From Chitinophaga pinensis DSM 2588 (GTDB taxonomy: Bacteria > Bacteroidota > Bacteroidia > Chitinophagales > Chitinophagaceae), in the NCBI RefSeq assembly GCF_000024005.1, contig NC_013132.1:6442001-6506000 (forward strand): a DNA stretch of 64,000 bases, given 5' to 3'. A model generated the notes under the pieces. That model was not told the DNA's origin. It did not search any database and saw only the letters and a list, made by a program, of their open reading frames with translations. The translations under genes were made by a program, and so were the position numbers. Of the stretch, positions 8,019 to 15,888 are shown in pieces. The first letter of the stretch is position 1, and each line of letters opens with the position of its first letter.

Positions 8019-8199
8019 GGCATTTTTGCCACAAATGATCTTTTATTCTTAGCGCAGAAGGTAGACTGAATAGTGGCCGGAAATTACTTTAAGCTGTAAA
8101 ATCCTTTATAAACGAGAGACTCGTTGTGGCTTCATACCACACCCTCACTTAGAAAGAAAGAACCCGCGTATTCACTTACGCGGGTTCTTTCTTTCTAAG
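8019..8199 (+). ncRNA. Candidate structured non-coding RNA, about 180 nt
   Basis: A consensus promoter (7983-8012) predicts transcription from about 8019, and a 23-bp perfect hairpin ends the unit at 8199. There is no credible ORF between them. The interior can form a hairpin ACGAG-AGA-CTCGT (8112-8124), directly followed by TGTGG-N7-CCACA (8125-8141), and GCCAC near 8038 could pair with GTGGC near 8075. Length and isolation are compatible with a housekeeping RNA such as 6S RNA, or with a regulatory sRNA, but I cannot assign a family by eye. Confidence 0.55.
8148..8199 (+). terminator. 23-bp perfect hairpin terminator
   Basis: Positions 8148-8170 and 8177-8199 are perfect reverse complements around a 6-nt loop. 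The GC-rich core AACCCGCGTA/TACGCGGGTT is followed by the T-rich CTTTCTTTCT, which acts as the tail on the plus strand. No minus-strand gene reads into it from the right, so it most likely ends the small RNA above. Confidence 0.8.
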
Positions 8200-8340
8200 G
8201 ACCCACAAAGGATGCGGCCCACTGGAACATACCCCGTCTCAGCGCAGTCATGAAATGCGAAAGCACTCATTGCTGCTCCTGCAGATGTCAGCTGATAAGA
8301 TCAGGGAAAATAAAATATACGCTTAATCAGAACTCAATAA

Positions 8341-9090
8341 ATGCAACTCATTCCAACAGATCATACGGAATTTTTTCACTGGTTTAAGAAACATACAGAA
8401 ACATACTGGAACAAGGACAGAGATGCGTCACCTGAAGAAAAATTATGTCCGGAATGGATACAGGGCGCTAAATGGATCGGCATGACGGATGAACAGATAG
8501 ACCAGGTACAGGAAAAATACGCCGTAGTCTTTACACCGGAACACAGGGCATTTCTGAAGATCTTACACACTATCGACCGCAAGGAAAGAGTATACAACGC
8601 AGGCGGCGATTACTACGAGCAGCCCTTCCTGTTTAACTGGCTGGAAGATGAAGAAGCCATCCGCCTAAAACTAAACTTCCCTTATAACACCATACTGGAT
8701 GATGTATTACGTATGGGCTTCTGGCATAACAGGACCTGGGGAGAAAGACCCGATAGCGACGAAGACAGAACTACCGTATTCACCGAACTATATAACACAG
8801 CCCCTAAAGTCATTCCCTTAACCGGACACCGTTACCTCGTGGCAGATGCTACCCTGGAAAGAAAACCGGTATTGTCCGTATGGGGAGCAGATATCGTCTG
8901 TTATGGCCTCGACCTCAGAAAATACCTGCTACACGAATTTAACGAACACCTTGACATACGTCATCGCAGATACGATGTAGAAAATGAACAGTGGGAATGG
9001 GTATTGAACGAAGAATATAAACCCAGTTTCCTGTATGAAGACCAGTCGGATGTAAGAAAAGTGAAGTTCTGGGGCGATTTTGTGATGTAA
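8341..9090 (+). CDS. SMI1/KNR4 (SUKH)-like protein
   Basis: The 249-residue soluble protein has no signal or membrane segment. The segment HRAFLKILHTID, a central FLFNWLEDEEAI, and the C-terminal VIPLTGHRYLVADA followed by PVLSVWGADIVCYGLDLRKYL resemble bacterial SMI1/KNR4-like proteins, where a P.(Y/S)GHRY(L/I) strand and a (N/K)PV(F/L)SV...DI..YG.DL element are typical. In bacteria, SUKH proteins often act as immunity proteins against secreted toxins, but no toxin gene is near. It is preceded by the terminator at 8148-8199 and is probably transcribed alone; I see no clear promoter directly upstream. The family call rests on motif memory and is moderate. Confidence 0.6.
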   Translation: MQLIPTDHTEFFHWFKKHTETYWNKDRDASPEEKLCPEWIQGAKWIGMTDEQIDQVQEKYAVVFTPEHRAFLKILHTIDRKERVYNAGGDYYEQPFLFNWLEDEEAIRLKLNFPYNTILDDVLRMGFWHNRTWGERPDSDEDRTTVFTELYNTAPKVIPLTGHRYLVADATLERKPVLSVWGADIVCYGLDLRKYLLHEFNEHLDIRHRRYDVENEQWEWVLNEEYKPSFLYEDQSDVRKVKFWGDFVM

Positions 9091-9310
9091 TAAATGACAC
9101 GTAAATAAACCCAACCGCCAGTTTTATCATATGGTGACATGGATAACCGGCCGCAGTGCCTGTACCATTTGACGATATTCAGTTTGAACCGCTCTGGGAA
9201 GTATTACCGCGCTAAGCCTGCACCTGCTACTGGTTCCTGCAGCATCCAAAAAATGACATTTGACAGTTCTGATATAGATATTAAGTATGTCATATCCCCG
9301 CCCTTATCCC

Positions 9311-9318
9311 TAACTTTG
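9311..9318 (+). promoter_or_regulatory. Candidate -7 box TAACTTTG for the PhnA-domain gene
   Basis: TAACTTTG matches TAnnTTTG exactly and lies 26 bp upstream of the ATG at 9345, a normal distance. No TTG sits 19 bp upstream, so the -33 element is weak or absent. Confidence 0.4.
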
Positions 9319-9344
9319 CGGCTTTCTTACCGCAATACATTGAA

Positions 9345-9908
9345 ATGAGCACAACTATTACGCCTGCCTTAAAAGACCGTAGCAACGGTACCTGCGAACT
9401 TTGCACCACTGAAGCGGCGACTATCGCCTTCGCTGTAAGCCCTAAAAATAACGACGTCATTGAAAATGAAGTGGCTATCTGTCAGACCTGCGCTGACGCC
9501 ATGAAAAATCCGGACGCCGTTATGCACTGGCACTGTCTCGCAGGAAGTATCTGGAACACAGAACCCAGCGTACAGGCTTTAAGTTACAGACTGCTTTACA
9601 AACACAAAGACCAGGAATGGGCATCTGAGATCATTGATACCGTTGAACTGGATGAAGCCGTTAGTAACTGGGCGTTAAGCGCATTTCAGGTAAAGGAATT
9701 ACACCGTGACAGCAATGGCACAGAACTGCTGCATGGCGATACCGTTGTACTGACACAAGGACTAAACGTAAAAGGAGCCAATTTCATGGCGCCTAAAGGA
9801 ACAATCGTGAGAAGGATTAAACTCGTGCCGGATAACGTAGAGCAGATAGAAGGAAAGATCAATGACCAGACCATTGTGATCCTGACGAAATATGTGCGCA
9901 AATCGTAG
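9345..9908 (+). CDS. PhnA (YjdM-like) domain protein
   Basis: The 187-residue protein belongs to the PhnA/YjdM family, originally named for alkylphosphonate uptake but without proven phosphonate chemistry in most bacteria. The N-terminus has a zinc-ribbon-like pair of CxxC motifs, CELC and CQTC, about 30 residues apart. The C-terminal domain contains LLHGDTVVLTQGLNVKGA followed by PKGTIVRRIKL and VILTKYVRK, matching the PhnA C-terminal SH3-like barrel (GD.V....LKVKG...KGT.V..I.L). The middle helix-rich part is longer than in the roughly 110-residue E. coli protein, as usual in Bacteroidota. It is a single gene with its own -7 box and a strong terminator at 9937-9965. The function in this organism is unknown. 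Confidence 0.88.
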   Translation: MSTTITPALKDRSNGTCELCTTEAATIAFAVSPKNNDVIENEVAICQTCADAMKNPDAVMHWHCLAGSIWNTEPSVQALSYRLLYKHKDQEWASEIIDTVELDEAVSNWALSAFQVKELHRDSNGTELLHGDTVVLTQGLNVKGANFMAPKGTIVRRIKLVPDNVEQIEGKINDQTIVILTKYVRKS

Positions 9909-9936
9909 CCATAATGTTTGACTGTATACTAATACG

Positions 9937-9965
9937 GCCCTGCGATTTTCGCGGGGCTTTTTTTT
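9937..9965 (+). terminator. Rho-independent terminator after the PhnA-domain gene
   Basis: GCCCTGCGA and TCGCGGGGC pair around a TTT loop (one G-U pair) and are followed by eight T residues. It is a textbook intrinsic terminator 28 bp after the stop codon. Confidence 0.9.
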
Positions 9966-10063
9966 AACAAAACTACAAGCAAAACATCCTCCATCCCTGA
10001 TTTTCGCCATCACTATCTATCAACTTTCTCCTTATCTTCACGCCTCGATTAAACTTTTATCCT

Positions 10064-12544
10064 GTGAACTTCAAAACATTATTGCTCAAAGACGCAATAG
10101 CACAAAAATTGTTAACCTCTCTGGCGGCCGACTTCGACTCCCTCATGAAAGAATCAGAAGAGCTGTTTGTCAGAATTTACGAGGGGGACACTGTTCTGCA
10201 TGAATCGATTGACCTGTACGACCTCTTTTATGAAGAAAACGTAGCCGGCATCATTGTAAATGGCAACCTCACGGTCAATGGTACCATTATCGACTACGAG
10301 CTTGACACCTATTCCTGTTTCCTGCAGGTAAAAGGTTCCCTGAGCTGTCATACTTTGGCATCCGGATGTGCAGAAATACTGGTAAGCGGTGATGCCAATG
10401 TCACAGAAGCACTCGTAGCCTTTTACAATCACGGTACCCTTGAAATTGACGGTGACCTGCACGCAAGACTATTGGTCGTAGACGATCATGGTATCTCCAT
10501 CTATGGCAAAACCAACGCAACTACCTATTGCCGCGGATGGCACATCAAAGGCGGTGCAGATTACACCGACTGGCGGGATATCCTCTTACCGGAAGTAGCA
10601 GCTGAACTGCTGGATGAAAACGATTATCTCTTTGCCGGCGATGTCCGCCTGCTGAAAAAGCTGCAGGACCAGGACACTGTCTTCAAAAAAGAAGCAGGCA
10701 ATTTCTCTGCGGAGCATAACCCTGTTGCCAGAGTCGTCACCTGGAAAGAGATCAAGCCCCTCATTCAAGACCTGAAATGTGAATACGAGGAATATCCTTT
10801 CGCCATCGCCGAAAAACAATCTGAACAGGAACTGGGAAAGGAAAAATTCCTCCTGTATGAAGGCAGGACCATCCTCAATGAACTGGATCTGGTAACCGAA
10901 GAATACATGGGGATCATTGTTATCGGCGACCTCCATGTAAAAGGCAGTATAATCAGTGAAGATACAGATGGCGCTATCTCGCTGATCGTACTCGGTAACC
11001 TGAAGGCGAAGAACATGTGTGTCGGCGGACAACTCATCTACATCACCGGTTATCTCGCTGTTGAAGAGATGATCATGGGTATCTACAACCATGGTGAAAT
11101 GTATGCCCAGTCGTATGTGTGGTGTCCTGTAGTCATCAATGACGACTATCACTTCTACTTCACACACCTGGCTGGTGTTAAAATTCTTGAGTTTACGGAT
11201 GACAATGATAAAGACATTATCAGGGAAAAACTGATTGAAGAGCTGTTTGATGAAGAAGAATGGTTTGTCTATTACAGTGTTATCCGTGAAGGCAAACCTT
11301 TGCTGAAGGAACAGCCTTCGCGTAACATCATTACCAAAGAAGACCTGGCCAACCTGATGAATATTCCCCTGTTCGGGCCTCAGTCCTACAACTTTGCTTT
11401 CAGCGAAGACGACTGGTATATCAGCGTAGACAGAGGTGGGTACATCGACGACGACGGCGAACCCGTCGCTACCTCACTCATCGCGATCAACAGCGAAAAG
11501 AACCGCTATCTCATGTGGTACATGGAAGAGGACGAGACCATCAGTACACTGGTGAAAGATGCCAACGATGAATGGATACCGGCACAACCTAAATGGAGAA
11601 GCTGGATCGCAGAACAGTTTACCGCTGTCGAGACAATCATTTTCCGGAAAGTACGCTGGAATAACAGGCACATCAAAGTCATCAATAATGAAGAACTCTG
11701 GGCACTGATCTGGATGTTCAGAAATGACCAGGATGATGATGAATTCCGCGGAATCGCCAATGAAGTATTTACACGCGTAATACACGGCGCCCTCTTCCCT
11801 TTTGCCTATGTCTACATCACATTCGCTGAAAACAGTGAAGAACGTGGGCTGGCACAAAGTCCGGAAGCGATACATAGAGTAGCATTGCTGGACGGTCTGA
11901 TCGCAAACGGCCTGATCACAGAAGTCTCCACTGAGGGCCCGCTGGCAGAAAGAGTAGCAGCACTCAATATAGTGACAGAATACACCTGGGGGTATAGTCC
12001 CGAACTGGATGAAAGTTACGAGGACAAGCCGATCGACAGAGCTTTTATATGCAAAGAGAACGAAGAGTTGCTTTGTGTCAATGGTGCATTACTGCGACTG
12101 GATATAGGCACAAGGTCCTATATTCTTGGGGGTATGAACCTCGATGAAATAGATCTGGCCACAGAGCGGATGCAGGCATTGGGTATCAATGCCAAATATT
12201 TCACTGCCGCAGATGAAAAAGAAGAAGCGTCGCTGAAACAAGTGGCTGCTGCAATGCTCGCCATCGCCAAAGAAAATAACACCGAAGCCCTGCATCTGTT
12301 GCGTGACCGTGCGCCTGTATTATGGAACTACTTGTATAATGAGCGTGGTGACATCGCTTTCTGGCAGGAATGGATAGATGACTTTAAATCCTGGCTGATC
12401 CTTAAAGCAGGTTCTTCCCATACATTTAGGGGAGAAGAAAATATTCCGCCTTTACACCCTGATGTGGAGTTCTGGATAGACTGGTGCGAAAAATATGATG
12501 TGATAAAGGAAACTTCTGACACCTCCGTTCCGGATGAAGAGTAG
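10064..12544 (+). CDS. 826-residue acidic protein with two bactofilin-like beta blocks
   Basis: The gene begins with GTG at 10064; no upstream ATG fits. Two related beta-rich blocks occur, at about residues 55-150 (GIIVNGNLTVNGTIID, SCFLQVKGSLSC, LVSGDANV, LEIDGDLHARLLVVDDHG) and 285-365 (GIIVIGDLHVKGSIIS, LIVLGNLKAKN, VEEMIMGIYNHGEMY). Runs of GdL.vkG strands are typical of polymer-forming bactofilin or right-handed beta-helix folds, so an internal duplication with assembly potential is likely. The rest, residues 385-826, is acidic and mixed alpha/beta, with repeated W residues and no catalytic motif I recognise. No signal peptide. It is probably cytoplasmic. An 18-bp hairpin follows the stop. 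Function unknown. Confidence 0.75.
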   Translation: MNFKTLLLKDAIAQKLLTSLAADFDSLMKESEELFVRIYEGDTVLHESIDLYDLFYEENVAGIIVNGNLTVNGTIIDYELDTYSCFLQVKGSLSCHTLASGCAEILVSGDANVTEALVAFYNHGTLEIDGDLHARLLVVDDHGISIYGKTNATTYCRGWHIKGGADYTDWRDILLPEVAAELLDENDYLFAGDVRLLKKLQDQDTVFKKEAGNFSAEHNPVARVVTWKEIKPLIQDLKCEYEEYPFAIAEKQSEQELGKEKFLLYEGRTILNELDLVTEEYMGIIVIGDLHVKGSIISEDTDGAISLIVLGNLKAKNMCVGGQLIYITGYLAVEEMIMGIYNHGEMYAQSYVWCPVVINDDYHFYFTHLAGVKILEFTDDNDKDIIREKLIEELFDEEEWFVYYSVIREGKPLLKEQPSRNIITKEDLANLMNIPLFGPQSYNFAFSEDDWYISVDRGGYIDDDGEPVATSLIAINSEKNRYLMWYMEEDETISTLVKDANDEWIPAQPKWRSWIAEQFTAVETIIFRKVRWNNRHIKVINNEELWALIWMFRNDQDDDEFRGIANEVFTRVIHGALFPFAYVYITFAENSEERGLAQSPEAIHRVALLDGLIANGLITEVSTEGPLAERVAALNIVTEYTWGYSPELDESYEDKPIDRAFICKENEELLCVNGALLRLDIGTRSYILGGMNLDEIDLATERMQALGINAKYFTAADEKEEASLKQVAAAMLAIAKENNTEALHLLRDRAPVLWNYLYNERGDIAFWQEWIDDFKSWLILKAGSSHTFRGEENIPPLHPDVEFWIDWCEKYDVIKETSDTSVPDEE

Positions 12545-12576
12545 CTGATATTGCTCTTTCTATAGTCTGATAGGCT

Positions 12577-12625
12577 TTATGCTCCGTTAATGCTACCTTC
12601 AAAAGCCAGCATTAACGGAGCATAA
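12577..12625. terminator. 18-bp perfect hairpin downstream of the 826-residue gene
   Basis: Arms at 12577-12594 and 12608-12625 are perfect reverse complements with a 13-nt loop. There is no long T tract, only CTATATCTTC after it. The stem begins 33 bp after the stop, so it most likely ends or protects the upstream transcript. Confidence 0.6.
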
Positions 12626-12727
12626 CTATATCTTCACTTATGTCTTACTATTAATAATTTACCCCTTTTTGACCATATAAACAAAACAAAAGTCAAGTAC
12701 CTTCGCATTCCAAACAACCTGCTGCGA

Positions 12728-13546
12728 ATGAGCCGAAATGACTGGACAAACGATAAATTGTTCGAACGGTTAATAAATAACCAGTCCACCCGTACCTACT
12801 GGGAGAATATCAAAACATTGTGTTCCCGCCCGGAAAAAGCTGTCTTTAAACGTTGCGCTACGCTGACCAGGTCAAAGGTCCCACGCGAAAGACGTATAGG
12901 GATAGATGTACTTTCACAACTGGGTGGCGCAGCACGTCCTTATCAGGCGGAAACACTGGCATTGTACGTTCGTATCCTTCCTGAAGAAACCGACCTGAAA
13001 GTCCTGGAATCCTTATTACATGCGATCGGTCACAACAATACAGGAATGGACAATCATAGCGCTGAAAAACTGGCCGCACTAAAAACACATCGCTATGCAG
13101 TCATAAGGTTTGGCGTTGCCTGCGCACTGAAAGGCGTTGACAAACCTGCCGCTATCGATACACTGATTACGCTCTCCGCCGATAAAGACACGGATATCCG
13201 TGACTGGGCCACCTTTGCACTCGGCTCACAGATCAGCAGAAATAATAAAGCCATCCGGGAAGCCCTCTGGGCCAGAACCAATGAAGCGAATGAGGATACC
13301 CGCATGGAGGCGATCGTCGGACTGGCACTCCGCAAAGACCTACGCGTAATGGACCTGATCCGCAAAGAATTACAAAGGGGCGATGCCGGCACATTGTTAT
13401 TTGAAGCCATTACTGAACTGGGTACCAAAGAGTTTCTGCCTGATCTCAAAAAGCTGCATAAACAATCAGCCAACGATACCAGCATCCATCCTACCTGGAG
13501 GATGAAACTGGAAGAGACCATCGCCACATTGCAGTTATCGGCCTGA
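12728..13546 (+). CDS. HEAT-repeat protein
   Basis: The 272-residue cytoplasmic protein is nearly all alpha-helical and made of HEAT-like helical pairs: RERRIGIDVLSQLG, DLKVLESLLHAIGH, YAVIRFGVACALKG, DTDIRDWATFALGSQ, EDTRMEAIVGLALRK and AGTLLFEAITELG. The recurring D..(V/I)R..A..AL(G/A) pattern is typical of HEAT or PBS-lyase-type repeats that form curved protein-binding scaffolds. The N-terminal 50 residues are basic and may be a separate cap. It precedes the Ppx/GppA gene by 57 bp and may share its transcript. No partner or ligand can be inferred. Confidence 0.8.
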   Translation: MSRNDWTNDKLFERLINNQSTRTYWENIKTLCSRPEKAVFKRCATLTRSKVPRERRIGIDVLSQLGGAARPYQAETLALYVRILPEETDLKVLESLLHAIGHNNTGMDNHSAEKLAALKTHRYAVIRFGVACALKGVDKPAAIDTLITLSADKDTDIRDWATFALGSQISRNNKAIREALWARTNEANEDTRMEAIVGLALRKDLRVMDLIRKELQRGDAGTLLFEAITELGTKEFLPDLKKLHKQSANDTSIHPTWRMKLEETIATLQLSA

Positions 13547-13603
13547 TAAATGATCACAACGCAATAAACTAATCAATAGCTTTACGATAAACTGAACCAT
13601 CTC

Positions 13604-14500
13604 ATGAGAGCTGCTGTCATAGACCTCGGTACAAACACCTTCCACCTGATCATCGCTGATCTTTCCGGTGAGGAGAAAAAGATCCTCTATAAAACCACTG
13701 TTCCGGTCTTATTGGGCCAGGGCCGTATTAACGAAAACATGATCATTCCCGAGGCTTTTGAAAGAGGGATCAATACCCTGAGAAATTTCAAAAGCATCAT
13801 TGACGCGCATCATACAACATTGATAAAAGCGACCGCCACATCCGCAGTAAGAAGTGCTGTAAACGGACAGGACTTTGTTGATAGTGCGCGGGAAGTAGGT
13901 ATCCATATAGATATCATCACTGGAGAAGAAGAAGCTGCCTATATTTTCAAAGGCGTACGCGCCACTGGCATCATTCAGCAAACCTCGCTGGTAATGGACA
14001 TCGGCGGTGGCAGCACGGAGTTTATTCTCTGCAATAAAGAAGGACAGATCTGGAAGAAAAGCTATAACATTGGCGCCGCCCGCTTGATGCAGGCTTATTT
14101 CCACTCCGATCCGATCAGTCAGGACGAACAACAATCTATCGTCGACCTACTCGACAATACTTTGCTGGAACTGAAGACAGTCTGCGCAACACATCAACCT
14201 GAGATGCTGATCGGTTCTGCCGGCGCCTTTGAATCATTTGCCGCCATGCTGAATAACGGAGAAGAAGTGACCGATATAGCAGCCATACCCCTGGATATCA
14301 ACCGTTATAAAGCACTGGCAACCCGGCTGATTGCGTCTACGCACGAAGAAAGGACACACATGAAAGGACTCATCTCTTTAAGGGTAGACATGATCGTCAT
14401 CGCCTCCATCCTCACCAACTACATCCTGGAAGAAATTAAACTAAATGCCCTCAGTCTGTCAACATATGACCTGAAGATGGGCGTACTGTATTCATTATAA
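13604..14500 (+). CDS. Ppx/GppA family phosphatase (short Bacteroidota form)
   Basis: This is an exopolyphosphatase or guanosine pentaphosphatase-like enzyme of the ASKHA fold. Residues 1-20 hold the first phosphate motif (AVIDLGTNTFHL) and VMDIGGGSTEFIL the second. TGEEEAAYIFKGV, a conserved segment with catalytic acidic residues, lies between them, and LIGSAGAFESFA is the adenosine-like motif. At 298 residues it contains only the two N-terminal ASKHA domains and lacks the HD-like C-terminal part of the roughly 500-residue E. coli proteins; this short form is usual in Bacteroidota. It would cleave terminal phosphate from polyphosphate or pppGpp; which one cannot be told. It follows the HEAT gene by 57 bp, and a tiny ORF overlaps its stop codon. 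Confidence 0.9.
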   Translation: MRAAVIDLGTNTFHLIIADLSGEEKKILYKTTVPVLLGQGRINENMIIPEAFERGINTLRNFKSIIDAHHTTLIKATATSAVRSAVNGQDFVDSAREVGIHIDIITGEEEAAYIFKGVRATGIIQQTSLVMDIGGGSTEFILCNKEGQIWKKSYNIGAARLMQAYFHSDPISQDEQQSIVDLLDNTLLELKTVCATHQPEMLIGSAGAFESFAAMLNNGEEVTDIAAIPLDINRYKALATRLIASTHEERTHMKGLISLRVDMIVIASILTNYILEEIKLNALSLSTYDLKMGVLYSL

Positions 14501-14583
14501 TGGATGTCAGCATTTGTCCACTGCCCGGCTGCGGTGGCGACGCTCCATTCAAAGTAAGTACTACTATTAAGCAGGCCATCTGA
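14500..14583 (+). CDS. Candidate 27-residue small ORF overlapping the Ppx stop
   Basis: The ATG at 14500-14502 shares one base with the TAA of the phosphatase gene (taATG), the classic arrangement for translational coupling. The ORF encodes 27 residues with a CPLPGCGG cysteine-glycine motif and a polar C-terminus, then TGA at 14581-14583. It may be a short metal-binding peptide, the remnant of a larger gene, or chance. No homology can be judged from the sequence alone. Confidence 0.25.
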   Translation: MDVSICPLPGCGGDAPFKVSTTIKQAI

Positions 14584-14620
14584 AAGACGTCATCATACGG
14601 GCTTTTAGACTACCTGTAGG

Positions 14621-15280
14621 TCAAGCCTTTGCATGTTTCTCTCTTCTGGCAATTTCGGCCTCATTGAGTTCACCATCCGGTATGGAAGCCGTCTGCACTT
14701 CCCCGTCCGGCACATAACTCGCTATGATCATACCCTTATCGCCAACTACTGTTTCTACCAGTTTCCATTGCTGCGGACGCGTTCCTTCCTGGAATAATTG
14801 TTTGCCTTTTCCTAAAGTGATCGGGTGTATCCACATATGCAGTTCATCTATCAGCCGCTCCGCCAGCAATGTTTGTACAAGTCTGCTGCTGCCATGTACC
14901 AACAACGCCGGCCCCTCTGCACTTTTCAGTTGCTTTAATGCATCAACAACATTTTCACTGATCAATGTTGAATGCTTCCAGGACAGATCTACAGGCGTTG
15001 TAGCGACCACATATTTCTGAATACGGTTAAACATTTCCCCGATGGGATTATCGGCATGATAGGGCCAATACGCGGCAAATATTTCATAAGTACGTCTGCC
15101 TAACAATAAGTCATACGGCTCCGACATGATCTTCGCCAGTTGCTGATCTGTCAGGTCGTCTCCGTAAGGGAAAGACCAGCCTCCCCATTCAAAACCATTG
15201 GAAGTATCTTCATCCGCTCCACCGGGAGCCTGTAATACGCCATCCATAGTCATAAACATAGTAACGATAACCTTTCTCAT
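14621..15280 (-). CDS. RibD C-terminal / DHFR-like family reductase
   Basis: The 219-residue protein belongs to the RibD_C dihydrofolate reductase-like family. It begins MRKVIVTMFMTMDGVLQAPG, the usual strand plus MDG motif, and continues YDLLLGRRTYEIFAAYWP (cofactor-binding G(R)RTY motif), a K(Y)VVATTPV strand, and LLVHGSSRLVQTLLAERLIDE, the second nucleotide-binding loop and helix. IHPITLGKGKQLF is also typical. Such proteins presumably use NADPH, but the substrates of stand-alone members are generally unknown. The C-terminus carries about 35 extra residues (DGELNEAEIARREK) beyond the usual domain end. It is a single gene, convergent with the Ppx gene. Confidence 0.88.
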   Translation of the reverse strand: MRKVIVTMFMTMDGVLQAPGGADEDTSNGFEWGGWSFPYGDDLTDQQLAKIMSEPYDLLLGRRTYEIFAAYWPYHADNPIGEMFNRIQKYVVATTPVDLSWKHSTLISENVVDALKQLKSAEGPALLVHGSSRLVQTLLAERLIDELHMWIHPITLGKGKQLFQEGTRPQQWKLVETVVGDKGMIIASYVPDGEVQTASIPDGELNEAEIARREKHAKA

Positions 15281-15403
15281 AACAGTGTGATTATTTATGG
15301 TACAAAGCTACAGGATCGCCACATCCCCTATACGGGGTAATTGAGACAGGTAACAGGCATTTTACGACAAAAGCAGACTCATACATGATAATGCATATTA
15401 TTA

Positions 15404-15411
15404 TATCTTTG
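15404..15411 (+). promoter_or_regulatory. Candidate -7 box TATCTTTG for the gene at 15443
   Basis: TATCTTTG matches TAnnTTTG exactly and lies 31 bp upstream of the ATG. The position 19 bp upstream reads TAC instead of TTG, so only the -7 element is convincing. Confidence 0.4.
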
Positions 15412-15442
15412 CATCCTGTTTACCACCAGATAATATGTACAG

Positions 15443-15817
15443 ATGAGTGTATGGAGAAGGAAAGCCATTGAATGTATGCCCGAAAACAGGGCCGAACTGC
15501 AAAACCCCGGGAGCTCTATCTATGAAGCATTCTTCGAACTGCTGCCAGCGATAAGAACCGCCCACCGGCAAAAGGATACCGCAAAACTAAAAAGCTGTTA
15601 CGCATTTGCGGAATGGTGTTTCAGCCAACGGGAAAAAGACCTCTGGAATGCAGCAGGCGTCGCTTTTTACGAGCATCTTGCAGACAATGAAGAAACCCTT
15701 AAGGAAATGCCCAAATGGGTGAAGAGAAGCATTTATATACAGATACGGGACCTGCTTGTTTTAAGAGTCGGCGAAGACCTTGTAAAACAGATAGATAAGT
15801 TGTACCAGACGTTCTAA
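15443..15817 (+). CDS. Small soluble helical protein, function unknown
   Basis: The 124-residue protein is predicted to be mostly helical and soluble: MSVWRRKAIECMPENRAEL, then SIYEAFFELLPAIRTAH, KLKSCYAFAEWCFSQ, DLWNAAGVAFYEHLAD and the terminal IQIRDLLVLRVGEDLVKQ. The acidic and aromatic helices with two Cys at helix ends resemble small uncharacterised proteins seen beside SUKH-type immunity proteins in Bacteroidota, but I cannot name a family with confidence. It has its own -7 box upstream, and the next gene starts 71 bp downstream on the same strand. It looks intact, with normal codon use. Confidence 0.65.
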   Translation: MSVWRRKAIECMPENRAELQNPGSSIYEAFFELLPAIRTAHRQKDTAKLKSCYAFAEWCFSQREKDLWNAAGVAFYEHLADNEETLKEMPKWVKRSIYIQIRDLLVLRVGEDLVKQIDKLYQTF

Positions 15818-15888
15818 CGCCAGCATCAATAGTATTATCAAACAGAAAGTATATATTTACGTAAGTAATGTTCGTTTAAACCATCTTT

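Noticed and set aside
9139..9348. Plus-strand ORF of 69 codons upstream of the PhnA-domain gene
   Set aside because: It runs through the PhnA promoter region into its start codon, has no recognisable domain and looks like translated intergenic DNA.
14599..14629. Inverted repeat at the end of the DHFR-like gene
   Set aside because: The pairing is imperfect, overlaps the coding end and lacks a T tract; too weak to call a terminator.
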